Below are positions 33,705-42,269 of a stretch of 62,050 nucleotides of DNA, piece by piece. The first letter of the stretch is position 1. Each line of letters begins with the position of its first letter. Location of the stretch: assembly GCF_000337215.1 (NCBI RefSeq), contig NZ_AOHZ01000009.1, positions 1-62,050 of the forward strand, read 5' to 3'. The notes below the pieces were generated by a model. The model searched no databases. It saw nothing but the letters and a program-made list of their open reading frames with translations, and had not been told where the DNA came from. The stretch is from Natronolimnohabitans innermongolicus JCM 12255. Its GTDB lineage: Archaea > Halobacteriota > Halobacteria > Halobacteriales > Natrialbaceae. The translations under genes were made by a program, and so were the position numbers.

Positions 33705-34504
33705 TGGCCCTCGGCGACGCCGTCCTCCTCGAGATCGAAGCGGACGGCCCGGCGACGATCACGCTCAACCAACCCGACCGGCGAAACGCCCTCTCCGCGG
33801 AAATCAGTGCGGGTATCACCGAAGCGTTAGACGAGATCGAGGGCAGCGACGCCCGCTGCGTCGTCATCGAGGGCTCCGGCGGATCGTTCTCGGCCGGCGG
33901 CGACATCGAGCGGATGATCGAGGCCATCGAAGACGACGTTCCCGCCGACGAACGGGTTCGCCGCCTCGAGCGCTCGACGAACGAATTGATGACCCGACTG
34001 GTCGATTTCCCGATTCCGACGATCGCGGCGATCGACGGCCCTGCCGTCGGCGCGGGTGCGAACCTCGCGATCGCCTGTGACGTCCAGCTGGCCAGCGAGT
34101 CGGCTGCCTTCGGCTTCGTCTTCCGACAGGTCGGCCTGAGCGTCGACGCCGGCACCTCCTACCTGCTGCCCCGGATCGTCGGCGAAAACGTCGCCAAAGA
34201 ACTCGTCCTGACCGGCGAGATCTTCGGCACCGACCGCGCGACGGAACTCGGCCTGGTCAACCACGTCTACGACGACGACGAGTTCGACGAGAAGGTCGAC
34301 GAGTTCGTCGAGACGGTCGTCTCCGGCCCGCCGATCGCGCTGCGCCACGCCAACCGGCTGGTCGGCGAAGGCCTCGACAAATCCCTCGAGCAGGCCCTGA
34401 CCGACGAGGCGGTCGCCCAGGGGATCGTCTTCGAGACCGCAGACCACGCGGAGGGCGTCAACGCCTTCCTCGAGGACCGCGATCCCGAGTTCGACGGTCG
34501 GTAA
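33704..34504 (+). CDS. Enoyl-CoA hydratase/isomerase family protein
   Basis: 266 residues of the crotonase fold: ITLNQPDRRNALSAEI, the first oxyanion-hole stretch GSGGSFSAGGDIERM, and AAIDGPAVGAGANLAIACDVQLASE with FGFVFRQVGLSVDAGTSYLLPR. The usual catalytic Glu positions fall near the second oxyanion stretch but cannot be fixed by eye. It shares one base with the ligase stop (TAATG), so translation is coupled. Hydration of trans-2-enoyl-CoA is the probable role. Confidence 0.9.
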   Translation: MALGDAVLLEIEADGPATITLNQPDRRNALSAEISAGITEALDEIEGSDARCVVIEGSGGSFSAGGDIERMIEAIEDDVPADERVRRLERSTNELMTRLVDFPIPTIAAIDGPAVGAGANLAIACDVQLASESAAFGFVFRQVGLSVDAGTSYLLPRIVGENVAKELVLTGEIFGTDRATELGLVNHVYDDDEFDEKVDEFVETVVSGPPIALRHANRLVGEGLDKSLEQALTDEAVAQGIVFETADHAEGVNAFLEDRDPEFDGR

Positions 34505-34636
34505 GCGGTCCGCTCACTCGGATCGAACCGATCGTTTCCGGACTGTCATCGACGTTAGCGCTATACTACAATTCGAACAGTCCCGTTTTGAATCGATGCC
34601 GGCCGCTTAAATCGCCCCCACGAGAGAGTACTGACA

Positions 34637-35485
34637 ATGGATTCACGTGAGGAGGAGATCGTTCGGTTGCTCACCGACGCGACCAATCGAGCGATCCTCA
34701 CCGTCCTCGAAGATTCGACCCACGGACTCCTCGTCGAAGAGCTCGCAGAACGACTCGTTTCACGGGACGACGGCAGCCTGGGAGTTACCGCCGGCGACGA
34801 CTCCCTCGAGCGGGTGATCATATCGCTGCATCACAAACACCTCCCGAAACTCGATGAAGTCGACCTGCTCGAGTACGATCGCACCGAAAACGTCGTTCGC
34901 CGCGGCGGGCGGACGACGGTCGACGCCGACTGGGTGGACGTCGACGCCCTCGGCGACCTGCTCGCCCGGTTTCAAAACCGCGGTCGGTCAGCCGACGATC
35001 CGATTCAGCTCGTAGAGGGCCGCGAACAGGCCTACGAGTACGGGCGCGAGCTGGCTGACGACGCCGACGACGAGCTCTTCCTGATCTACGCCTCTTCGGA
35101 TTTGCTCGACGATGCCTGCTTGCCACACGCCGAACACGCCATCGACCGCGGCGTCGAGTTCTACGCCGGAACGAAGAGCAAGGACGCGCGGACGTTCTTC
35201 CGGGAGGAGCTTCCGAGGGCGACGGTCTGGGACCCGCAGTTCGACTGGCTGTACCCGCAGTCGGAGTATCCGAAAGTGAGTCGACTCATCGTCGCCGACC
35301 GCGAGAAGGCCCTCGTCGGCCTCTGGGACGAGGATCGAGACGGATCACGGACCGAGGTCGCGATGGTCGGCGAGGGCGCGGCTAATCCGCTGGTCGTCCT
35401 CGTCCGCGAGCTGCTGGGACCACGGCTCGACCACCTCGATTACCAGAGCGACGAGTTTCTCGACGACCTCCCCTTCGAGGGATAA
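34637..35485 (+). CDS. Winged-helix regulator with C-terminal effector domain
   Basis: 282 residues. Residues 1-95 resemble the haloarchaeal DUF7344 winged helix (LTDATNRAILTVLEDSTHGLLVEELAERLV, LHHKHLPKLDEVDLLEYDR). Residues about 125-275 look like a phospholipase-D/TrmB-type ligand domain (DDELFLIYASSDLLDDACLPHAEHAIDRGVEFYAGTKSKD). A TATA-like CTTAAATC at about 34607 lies 28 nt before the ATG. It probably regulates transcription in response to a small molecule; its target could be the acyl-CoA genes just upstream. Confidence 0.7.
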   Translation: MDSREEEIVRLLTDATNRAILTVLEDSTHGLLVEELAERLVSRDDGSLGVTAGDDSLERVIISLHHKHLPKLDEVDLLEYDRTENVVRRGGRTTVDADWVDVDALGDLLARFQNRGRSADDPIQLVEGREQAYEYGRELADDADDELFLIYASSDLLDDACLPHAEHAIDRGVEFYAGTKSKDARTFFREELPRATVWDPQFDWLYPQSEYPKVSRLIVADREKALVGLWDEDRDGSRTEVAMVGEGAANPLVVLVRELLGPRLDHLDYQSDEFLDDLPFEG

Positions 35486-35656
35486 TCCTCGCTCGAGAGG
35501 GTCGTTCCGAAGTGACGAACGCCTCTATCATACGAGCCACGACCCCGAATCTATAGAGAACTATCGAATATCACGTACGACTGGCGAAGAAATTACGCTT
35601 CGTCGGACGAGAGAACGCTTGGTTCGGGCGTCAACCGTCGACCGCCGACGGCTCGA

Positions 35657-36133
35657 TCAACTATCCGGCGGGTGGGCCGATCCGTGCTGTGACGAGCCAT
35701 CCGGCGGCGAAACCAGCGTCGAGACGCGCGCGTTTTCCTTGAGCCGAAGTCCGCCGTCGGCGACCGATAGCGGAATCAACGGCAGATGTGACGCGACCAT
35801 CAGCGAGGGGTGAGAGCCGCCTCGGGCGAGCAGTTCGTTTCGAGGCTGTAGCCGAATCGGCTCCGCGGGATCCGTCAGAAACTCGTTGTGCTGGAGGACG
35901 TACTGGCCGCCCTCGAGGTCCCACCAGCCGTACTCGTCGTCTGGGTTCCGGAGTTCGGTCGCCACCGGCTCGAGGTCGGCGTCCTCGAGTTCGTCACCGC
36001 CGAAGTCGAGCCGACCGGGGCCGGCAACCTCGTAGACCGCGCTGACGGTGAGATCGATCCCGTGTTCGTGGACCTGTACCGGTTCGTACACGAGGTTGTC
36101 GACCACCTCGGCGAGCGGATTCGTGGCGGACAT
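35657..36133 (-). CDS. dCTP deaminase/dUTPase-like protein
   Basis: 158 residues. DNLVYEPVQVHEHGIDLTVSAVY, GRLDFGGDELEDADLEPVATELRNPDDEYGWWDLEGGQYVL and the final LPLIPLSVADGGLRLKENARVSTL are typical of the trimeric dUTPase-fold proteins that haloarchaea annotate as dCTP deaminase. Some of these lack the deaminase residues, so the catalytic role is uncertain. The ATG at 36133 begins at the family N-terminus. An upstream continuation is basic and was rejected. Confidence 0.75.
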   Translation of the reverse strand: MSATNPLAEVVDNLVYEPVQVHEHGIDLTVSAVYEVAGPGRLDFGGDELEDADLEPVATELRNPDDEYGWWDLEGGQYVLQHNEFLTDPAEPIRLQPRNELLARGGSHPSLMVASHLPLIPLSVADGGLRLKENARVSTLVSPPDGSSQHGSAHPPDS

Positions 36134-36168
36134 TTCGGTCCAACTGACGGTTTCGAGGAGCAAAAAAC

Positions 36169-36585
36169 GTGTCCTCGAGCGTCCGACTGAGCGATTCGTA
36201 CGGAGTGTCGTCTCTCTCTCTCGCGTCGTTCCCGTCCGAGACGCAACTGCTCCGGTGTTTGCCGCTGTCCCCCGAAGGGCCCGCCCTCGAGCCGGTGGCG
36301 ACTGTGTCTGCGGTTCCGGCTCGGCAACCGATCGACTACCGCCGGCTCCGACCGATTCGAGCCGAATACCAGCGCATTGACGACAGATCACGTGAACTCG
36401 AATCGAAGCTCGACGACACACTCGAGCGCGTCGACGACCTCGAGACGCTCGACGCCGAACCCGATCGATCGACGCTCACCGCGCCCGTCGCCGGCGGAAC
36501 GCTCGTATTGGCCGGCGAGGTGGCAATCGGCGCGGCTGCGGTGGTGTGCGGACTCCTCTTGCTCGCCGTCGCCGTCAGTCGATGA
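36169..36585 (+). CDS. Hypothetical protein with coiled coil and C-terminal TM helix
   Basis: 138 residues from a GTG, divergent from the dUTPase-like gene. Residues about 1-60 have no clear domain. Residues 60-95 form a coiled coil (ERVDDLETLDAEPD preceded by RSRELESKLDD). Residues 108-137 are a membrane helix (TLVLAGEVAIGAAAVVCGLLLLAVAVSR). The start is uncertain and a later start cannot be excluded. It may be a tail-anchored protein. Confidence 0.5.
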   Translation: MSSSVRLSDSYGVSSLSLASFPSETQLLRCLPLSPEGPALEPVATVSAVPARQPIDYRRLRPIRAEYQRIDDRSRELESKLDDTLERVDDLETLDAEPDRSTLTAPVAGGTLVLAGEVAIGAAAVVCGLLLLAVAVSR

Positions 36586-36603
36586 TGGCCGGGACCCGAC
36601 CGC

Positions 36604-36975
36604 TTACGTTTCGTCCTGCCGAATCCCGTCGTCTTTGACGTTCGGTGCGCCGACGACCAGAACGCGGCTCTCCTCGACGGCCCGAAGCTGGCGCCACGAC
36701 TCCGGCGGCACCACGAGGACGTCCCCGCGAGTGAGTTCGACGACGTCGCGCTCGTTCTCGCGTTCGACGGTCACGTCGACGGTACCCTCGAGGACGACGT
36801 ACAGTTCCTCCTGTTCGCCCTGGCGGTGGTAGGCGTTTTCCTCGCCCTTCGCGTACTCCCAGACGCTCGGGCGCATCTCGTCGGGCTGAAGTTCCAGTCC
36901 GATCGGGAGCAGCGTCGGCGCTTCGTCCTCGAGTTCGCGCGGCTCGACGGCGTCGATATCGGTCAGCGAGTACAT
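36604..36975 (-). CDS. Cupin-domain protein
   Basis: 123 residues. The cupin core reads MRPSVWEYAKGEENAYHRQGEQEELYVVLEG and GDVLVVPPESWRQLRAVEES. His and Glu residues of motif 1 (H, EE) are present, while motif 2 shows PPESWRQ without a clear His, so metal binding may be weak. It could isomerise or bind a small metabolite. The ATG at 36975 was preferred over 37002 because MYSLTDIDAVEPRE is the conserved-looking start. Confidence 0.8.
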   Translation of the reverse strand: MYSLTDIDAVEPRELEDEAPTLLPIGLELQPDEMRPSVWEYAKGEENAYHRQGEQEELYVVLEGTVDVTVERENERDVVELTRGDVLVVPPESWRQLRAVEESRVLVVGAPNVKDDGIRQDET

Positions 36976-37049
36976 ACGCCGGGGTTCAACGAACGGCGGC
37001 AAAAAACCGAGGTCGTCGCTCGCAGTGGTGGCCCGTACTCCGTCGCTCG

Positions 37050-37181
37050 CTACCCGTGAATCGGCTCGACGTTGCGCATCTCGCCCCCGCAGCGCCGGCA
37101 GGTACCGACCATCGCGTCCATGACCGTCTCCCGGTGATCACAGGTGACGCATTCGTACTCGAGTGGCTCGGCAAGTGTCAT
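37050..37181 (-). CDS. 43-residue rubrerythrin-like zinc ribbon
   Basis: A short gene reading MTLAEPLEYECVTCDHRE, then DAMVGTCRRCGGEMRNVEP and a stop at 37050. The CVTC...CRRC pairs form a rubredoxin-like knuckle; haloarchaea have many copies of this small family, some beside metal and stress genes. It lies between the cupin and MFS genes on the same strand. Its role is unknown, though rubredoxin-type electron transfer or protein binding is plausible. Confidence 0.8.
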   Translation of the reverse strand: MTLAEPLEYECVTCDHRETVMDAMVGTCRRCGGEMRNVEPIHG

Positions 37182-37244
37182 ATGTCATCATCATACTTGA
37201 TGCGTGTTAACTCTTTCCGCGGTAAACGGTTCGGCGCTGCGCGT

Positions 37245-38465
37245 TCACTCGACGAGCCGAAGGACGACGCCCAGCGCGGTCGCGGCGACGATCGACGCCG
37301 CGAGCAAGCCGAACGCGGGTCGGAAGCCGACGATTTCAGAGAGGGTTCCGACGATGGCGGGGGCGACCGCGCCCGCGCCCATCAGCAGCGTTCGAACGAC
37401 GCCGAGTCCGCCGCCGGTGACGTCGTCGGGAATCGCCGACGCCAGGTAGGCGCCTCTGACCGGTCGAAAGCCGTGGGCGCCGATCCCGACGGCGACCAGC
37501 GCGGCGCCGAGGGTGATCGGGCCGGCTGTTCCGGTCAGCGCGACGAACGAGATCAGGGCGACCGACGCGAGGCCGAGCGTTCCGACGACCAGCGTCAGGC
37601 GACCGACCCGATCGCTGAGGTCGCCGGTTACGAGCTGGACCAGACTCGCGAGAAAGAGCGCGCTGTAGAGCAAGCCGGCGGTGGCGTCGGTCAACCCGGC
37701 TTCCTGGGTGAGATACAGCGGAGCGAACGCGACGAACCCGTTGTAGGTGAACGAAAACAGCACCGTCAGGAGCGCGAAGAGGGCGAACCGACGGTCGCGA
37801 AACAGCGTCGCGTACTGTGCGATGCCGGCGGCGGATGCGGCGCCGGTGGCGGCGTCACCGGTCGTCTCGTCGGGAACGCGTCGGGGAACCAGCAGTCGGA
37901 ACGCGACGGCGAGGACGATCGCCACCGCGCCGGCGACGAGAAAGATGAGCCGCCAGCTCGCGCCGAAAGCGTAGGAGACCCCGGCGACGGCGACGATCGC
38001 GGCCGGTGCGACCACGCCGCCGAAGGCGCCGAAGGTGTCGAGGACGCCGAGCGCTCGCCCCGTCCGCGAGGGGTACGCTCGAGAGAGCAGTCGCACGGCG
38101 ACGGTCTTGTGCGCGCCGGTGCCAGCGCCCATGACGAGCATCGCGGCGACGAGGACGGGAAACGGCGAGTCGACGACGAGCGCGAGCGCGGCCACGCCCG
38201 CAACGAGCGCGCCGGCGGTGACGACGACGACCGATCCGAACCGATCCGCGAGCACGCCGGAGGGAAACTGCATCGCCGCGTAGACGAGCATGAACCCGGT
38301 AAACGCCGCCCCGAGCGCGGCGTTGGAGACGCCGTAGCTCGTCTGAAAGGCGTCGAACAGCGGCGGAAACGCGTACCGAAGGAACTTCGCCAGAAACCAG
38401 ATCGCCGCCGTCACGAGGAGCACGTCGTACCGGACGAGCCGACCGGGCATCTCTCGAGTGGACAT
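37245..38465 (-). CDS. MFS transporter
   Basis: 406 residues, about 12 membrane segments. It has the MFS signature PSGVLADRFGSVVVVTAGALVAG in loop 2-3 (about 60-75) and a second in LSDRVGRLTLVVG. The start MSTREMPGRLVRYDVLLVTA was chosen; a further 25 basic upstream residues look non-coding. The substrate is unknown. The surrounding small zinc-ribbon genes do not identify it. Confidence 0.9.
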   Translation of the reverse strand: MSTREMPGRLVRYDVLLVTAAIWFLAKFLRYAFPPLFDAFQTSYGVSNAALGAAFTGFMLVYAAMQFPSGVLADRFGSVVVVTAGALVAGVAALALVVDSPFPVLVAAMLVMGAGTGAHKTVAVRLLSRAYPSRTGRALGVLDTFGAFGGVVAPAAIVAVAGVSYAFGASWRLIFLVAGAVAIVLAVAFRLLVPRRVPDETTGDAATGAASAAGIAQYATLFRDRRFALFALLTVLFSFTYNGFVAFAPLYLTQEAGLTDATAGLLYSALFLASLVQLVTGDLSDRVGRLTLVVGTLGLASVALISFVALTGTAGPITLGAALVAVGIGAHGFRPVRGAYLASAIPDDVTGGGLGVVRTLLMGAGAVAPAIVGTLSEIVGFRPAFGLLAASIVAATALGVVLRLVE

Positions 38466-38694
38466 CTCGAACCGTCGAGTGGTACGCGACCGAACGGCGG
38501 AATAGCCACCGATTCGGCCGTCGATGACCTCGCGTTTCATCTCTCGTATCCCGCTCCGTCACGGTGTAGTGCGATCTCGCGTTGCGTCTCGAGCGCGTCG
38601 TCAGCGCGTAACTGTGTGGTTATACCACATACTAATTATAATAGATCTTAACCGGTTAAACCTATATGATCGTTCCTGATAGATCTGGGCACGA

Positions 38695-38877
38695 ATGGCA
38701 GTCAATACGACGACAAACTGGTCCGACCCGATCACGTGTCCGTTCTGTGGCGACGAACTCGACTCACCGGGTGCCGGGTTCGTCGACCACATCGACGACA
38801 ACGCCGACTGCGAGGCCGGCTTCGAACAGTGGCGACAGAATATCGCCGGCGACATCACCGGCGAGTGGGCGGGCTGA
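38695..38877 (+). CDS. Small zinc-finger protein (DUF7501-like)
   Basis: 60 residues: a TTNWSDPITCPFCGDELDSP knuckle followed by GFVDHIDDNADCEAGF with a His and a Cys that complete a CCHC zinc site, and a helical tail. The upstream AT-rich stretch with CCTATATG at about 38659-38666 is placed for a leaderless start. The DUF name comes from pattern memory. Possibly a nucleic-acid binding module. Confidence 0.75.
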   Translation: MAVNTTTNWSDPITCPFCGDELDSPGAGFVDHIDDNADCEAGFEQWRQNIAGDITGEWAG

Positions 38878-38967
38878 GCGGCGTTCCTCGAGTTCGATCG
38901 ATTCGGATTCGCTCATCGCGTCTTCGTTGCGTCGTTTTCACCGCTCGAGAGCCGGTCGTTTTCCAGC

Positions 38968-39104
38968 AGTTGCTGGGACGAACGGCCGTCGCGTTCGTAC
39001 TACGAGTGTCACGACTGCGGTCATCGGGAGACGAACGAGACACTCTCGTCGTGTCCGAACTGTGGCGGGCGGGTACGTGTAACATCGTGGCCGCCAGAGA
39101 ATAG
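38968..39104 (+). pseudogene. Decayed rubrerythrin-like zinc-ribbon gene
   Basis: In one frame RSYYECHDCGHRETNETL and SSCPNCGGRV follow the small zinc-ribbon family pattern; the neighbouring frame supplies the customary ending CNIVAARE and a stop (39102-39104). A shift of about two bases after GGRV, near 39078, would join them. No start codon is found upstream in that frame. It is a relative of the intact gene at 37050-37181. Confidence 0.6.
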
Positions 39105-39130
39105 GGAGATGCGGACAGCGTCGCTCGCGG

Positions 39131-39595
39131 TCAGTCGAAATCCGGCAGATCCTCCGGCGGTTCGTACTCGGCCTCCCAGTCGATATACTCGTCTTTGAGG
39201 ACGACCGAGACGACCTGTCCGAACTCCGTGAGTTCGGCGTTGATCGAGGACACGGTTCCCCAGGTGTCCAATCCGGGGTGGTACTCCCGTTCCTGCCAGT
39301 CTTCCGGAATTCCCGGCGCGTGATAGCCGACTCTGTCGGCGAAATCGTCCCAGAAGAAGTCGAAGCCGGCGAAGAGATCGAGATCGCGGGTGATCTCGTA
39401 CTCTCGCTCCTCGAGATCGGTGTCCGCCCGCCACTCCTCGAACGCCTCCTCCCAGGCGCCTTCCTCGAGGAACGCCTGTAACTCCTCGCGACGGTAGTCG
39501 ACGTCGCCCTCGGCGCTGATCGTCGCGTCGTCGTACTCGTTCGGGTCGACGAAGTCCAGTTCCGGCGGCTCGGGGGGTTCGACCTCGAGTGTCAT
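39131..39595 (-). CDS. Acidic conserved hypothetical protein
   Basis: 154 residues, strongly acidic. It starts MTLEVEPPEPPELDFVDPNEYDDATIS and ends YEPPEDLPDFD. An internal segment EREYEITRDLDLFAGFDFFWDDFADRVGYHAP looks structured. No motif recognised. The ATG at 39595 was preferred over the longer frame (39634), which reaches into the region before the M20 gene. Confidence 0.6.
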   Translation of the reverse strand: MTLEVEPPEPPELDFVDPNEYDDATISAEGDVDYRREELQAFLEEGAWEEAFEEWRADTDLEEREYEITRDLDLFAGFDFFWDDFADRVGYHAPGIPEDWQEREYHPGLDTWGTVSSINAELTEFGQVVSVVLKDEYIDWEAEYEPPEDLPDFD

Positions 39596-39698
39596 GGACG
39601 AACGTAGGGCAGGTCGGCGGATAAGAATTCCCACCTCGGGATCGCCGGTGGTCGACCGTCGCTGTCGGTCGTGCCCGTCCCCTGACTCCCGCCTCCCG

Positions 39699-40967
39699 TC
39701 AGTCGCCCCGGATGCGATCGACCACGAACGGAAGCCGAGCGTAGATCAGGGCGTTTTGCACGAGTTTGTCGACGGTCGTGTACTCGTCGATCGCGTGGGC
39801 CGTTCCCGTCCCCGTCGCGAACTCGACGGTCGGGACGCCGGCCGCTCGGAACACCTGCGCGTCGCTGCTGCCCGTCGCGAACCGCCGATAGACCGGCGTC
39901 GGTACGACGTCGTCGACGACGGTGCTCATCGCGCGGACGATCGTCGTCTCCGGCTCCGTGTACGACCCCTCGTTCCACGAGATATCGGTCAGCGTCGCGC
40001 TCTCCTGGGCGCCGAGACAGTCGCGAAGCCGCGCGACGAGCCGTTCGGGATCGACCGAGGGCAGAACGCGGACGTCGAGTTCGGCTCGCGCGCTCGAGGG
40101 AACGGTGTTGACCGCGTCGCCGCCGCTGAATCGTCCGAGGTTGACCGTCGGCGAGTGAAACAGCGCCGCGGCCGCCTCCTCGTCCAGGTGGTGGGCGTAG
40201 TAGGCGACGCTCTCGTCAAGGACCGCGTCGTCGATCTCGGCGGTCGGCACGTCGAACTCGCGGAGGCTGCGGCGACACGCCCGCAGCGCCTCGTAGAGCC
40301 CGTCGATCGCGTTCTCGCCGAGCATCGGCCGCGATCCGTGGGCGGCCCGGCCCGCGTACTCCATCACGGGCCAGACGTAGGTTCGATCGCCGACCGCGAT
40401 CGAGTTGACGTCGGGCCGTCCGGTCGCCTCGCCGACGACGCAGGCGTCGGGATCCAGACGGTCGCCCTCCAGTCGCTCGCTCAGTCCGATCTCCCCCCAG
40501 ACTTCTTCGTCGCTCACCAGCGCAAACTGGAGCGTCACCGGGGGCTCGGTTCCGGTACGGGCGTACGCGCGAGCGGCCTGGACCATCGCGCCGATGGCGC
40601 CTTTCATGTCCGTCGCGCCGCGGCCGTAGAGGCGATCGTCGACGACCTCGCCGAGCGGATCGTACGTCCACTGGGTGGCGTCGAACGGGACCGTATCCAC
40701 GTGTCCGTTGTAGAGGAGCGTGAAGTCGCTGGCTCCCGGCAGCGTCGCGACGAGGTTCGGTTTCATCGGATCGACGGCGAAGCGCTCGCAGTCGAATCCG
40801 AGCGACGCGAGCTCGTCTGCGAGTCGGTCGATCAGCACCCGCGTGTTCCCGGGCGGGTTTCGTGTGTCCGCGGCCAGAATCCGCCGCGTCGTCTCGAGTA
40901 ATTCTCGCGGGTCGGATTGCAGAGACGACAGTACCGGATCGACCGACGCCGATTCGCGGGCGTCCAT
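39699..40967 (-). CDS. M20-family peptidase/deacylase (ArgE/DapE/ACY1-like)
   Basis: 422 residues. Dinuclear zinc enzyme marks: YNGHVDTVPF (His and Asp), YGRGATDMKGAIGAM, LVSDEEVWGEIG (Glu-Glu replaced by Asp-Glu), and the later GTGTAHAIDEYTTVDKL. A lid/dimer domain spans about 190-310. It removes N-acyl groups or cleaves dipeptides; the substrate (acetylornithine, succinyl-DAP or another) cannot be set from sequence alone. It stands alone, divergent from the HAD gene. Confidence 0.85.
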   Translation of the reverse strand: MDARESASVDPVLSSLQSDPRELLETTRRILAADTRNPPGNTRVLIDRLADELASLGFDCERFAVDPMKPNLVATLPGASDFTLLYNGHVDTVPFDATQWTYDPLGEVVDDRLYGRGATDMKGAIGAMVQAARAYARTGTEPPVTLQFALVSDEEVWGEIGLSERLEGDRLDPDACVVGEATGRPDVNSIAVGDRTYVWPVMEYAGRAAHGSRPMLGENAIDGLYEALRACRRSLREFDVPTAEIDDAVLDESVAYYAHHLDEEAAAALFHSPTVNLGRFSGGDAVNTVPSSARAELDVRVLPSVDPERLVARLRDCLGAQESATLTDISWNEGSYTEPETTIVRAMSTVVDDVVPTPVYRRFATGSSDAQVFRAAGVPTVEFATGTGTAHAIDEYTTVDKLVQNALIYARLPFVVDRIRGD

Positions 40968-41109
40968 ATGTGACTCGTCGAGCGCCAGTCGGATGGGGGT
41001 TCGGCCGGCAGAAGAACACCCCGCGGGACCGGTACGGAACCCGAAACCGAAGCTGAGGCCGAAGTCTGGGACCCCAACACTGAATCTTCGGCCGCCCCTA
41101 CCGCCGGTG

Positions 41110-41889
41110 ATGACCGACTACGAGGCGGCGATCCTCGACGTCGACGGGACGATCGTCCGCGGCGAGGAACTGCTTCCGAACGTGACCGACGGTCTCCACG
41201 CCCTCGAGGACGCCGGTATCGACCGACTGCTGTTTTCGAACAATCCGACGCGGGGCAGCGACCACTACGGGACGAAACTCGAGCCCTACGGAATCGACGT
41301 CGACCCTGCCACCGTTCTCACCTCGGCGACGGTTTCGGCGGAGTACCTCGCGACGACCCACCCCGACGAGAGGGTCTATCTCGTCGGAAGCGACCGCCTC
41401 GAGGCGATTCTCGAGGAGGCGACCGTCGAGTTGACCGCCGATCCGGCCGCCGCCGACGTGGTCCTCGGCTCGTTCGACCGGGAGTTCTCCTACGGTTCGC
41501 TCTGGGGAGCGCTCCGGGCCCTCGAGGACGGGACGCCGTTCTACGGAACCGATCCCGACACGACGATCCCGATCGACGGCGGGTTGATTCCGGGCTCCGG
41601 AGCGATCCTCGCCGCCATGGAGGCCGTCGCGGGGCGAGAACCCGACGCGATCCTCGGCAAACCCTCCTCGGTCGCCGCCGCCGCGGCGACGAACCGCCTC
41701 GAGAGCGACCCCGAACGGACGCTCGTCGTCGGCGACCGGTTGAACACCGATATCGCGCTGGGTGAACGGGCCGGCATGGAGACCGCGCTCGTCCTGACCG
41801 GCGTGATGGACCGCGACGACGTCGACGACGCCGCCGTCCAGCCGGATCACGTCCTCGAGTCGCTGGCCGAGGTCGACACCCTGCTGTAG
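41110..41889 (+). CDS. HAD-family hydrolase (NagD-type)
   Basis: 259 residues. Motif I is ILDVDGTIVRGEELLPN (DxD). Motif II is LLFSNNPTRGSDHYGTKL. Motif III/IV is LGKPSSVAAAAATN and TLVVGDRLNTDIALGERAGMETALVLTGV. The C2 cap of NagD-type enzymes lies at about 85-180. It hydrolyses a phosphate ester; sugar phosphate, glycerol phosphate and nucleotide substrates are all known for this group. Confidence 0.9.
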   Translation: MTDYEAAILDVDGTIVRGEELLPNVTDGLHALEDAGIDRLLFSNNPTRGSDHYGTKLEPYGIDVDPATVLTSATVSAEYLATTHPDERVYLVGSDRLEAILEEATVELTADPAAADVVLGSFDREFSYGSLWGALRALEDGTPFYGTDPDTTIPIDGGLIPGSGAILAAMEAVAGREPDAILGKPSSVAAAAATNRLESDPERTLVVGDRLNTDIALGERAGMETALVLTGVMDRDDVDDAAVQPDHVLESLAEVDTLL

Positions 41890-41958
41890 CGCGGGACCGG
41901 GCTGCACCGCGTGCGTCCGACACACATATTTATCACCGATACTCACGAGTGTCGATAC

Positions 41959-42195
41959 ATGAAAGCACGCATCAAGCACGTCCTGCGTCGGGCCCGCTAC
42001 GCCGCGATCGGCGCGGCGGTCGGGGCCGCGGTCGGATCGGTCTTCAGTCGCAACGCAGCGAGTACCGGCGGCGCGATCGGCGCGATGGTCGGCGCGACCG
42101 TCGCGGACACGCAAGACACGGCGACGACTTACCTCGACGAGGCCCGGGAATCGGAGTTCGGTCCGTTCTCGAGCGACCAGTCGAACAACAACTGA
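41959..42195 (+). CDS. Small glycine-zipper protein
   Basis: 78 residues. A basic N-terminus (MKARIKHVLRRARY) precedes AAIGAAVGAAVGSVFSRNAAS and GGAIGAMVGATVADTQDT, two GxxxG/Ala-Gly zippers that could pair in a membrane or form an amphipathic hairpin. The acidic C-terminus ends SDQSNNN. The start at 41959 follows a TATA-like ATATTTAT at 41928, about 28 nt upstream. Unknown function. Confidence 0.7.
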   Translation: MKARIKHVLRRARYAAIGAAVGAAVGSVFSRNAASTGGAIGAMVGATVADTQDTATTYLDEARESEFGPFSSDQSNNN

Positions 42196-42269
42196 CGCTC
42201 GGCTTCGATTTTCGCCGCGTTCGCTGGGGGTACCCGAACGCATATGACAGTTGGCGATCGTGTCGGCGT

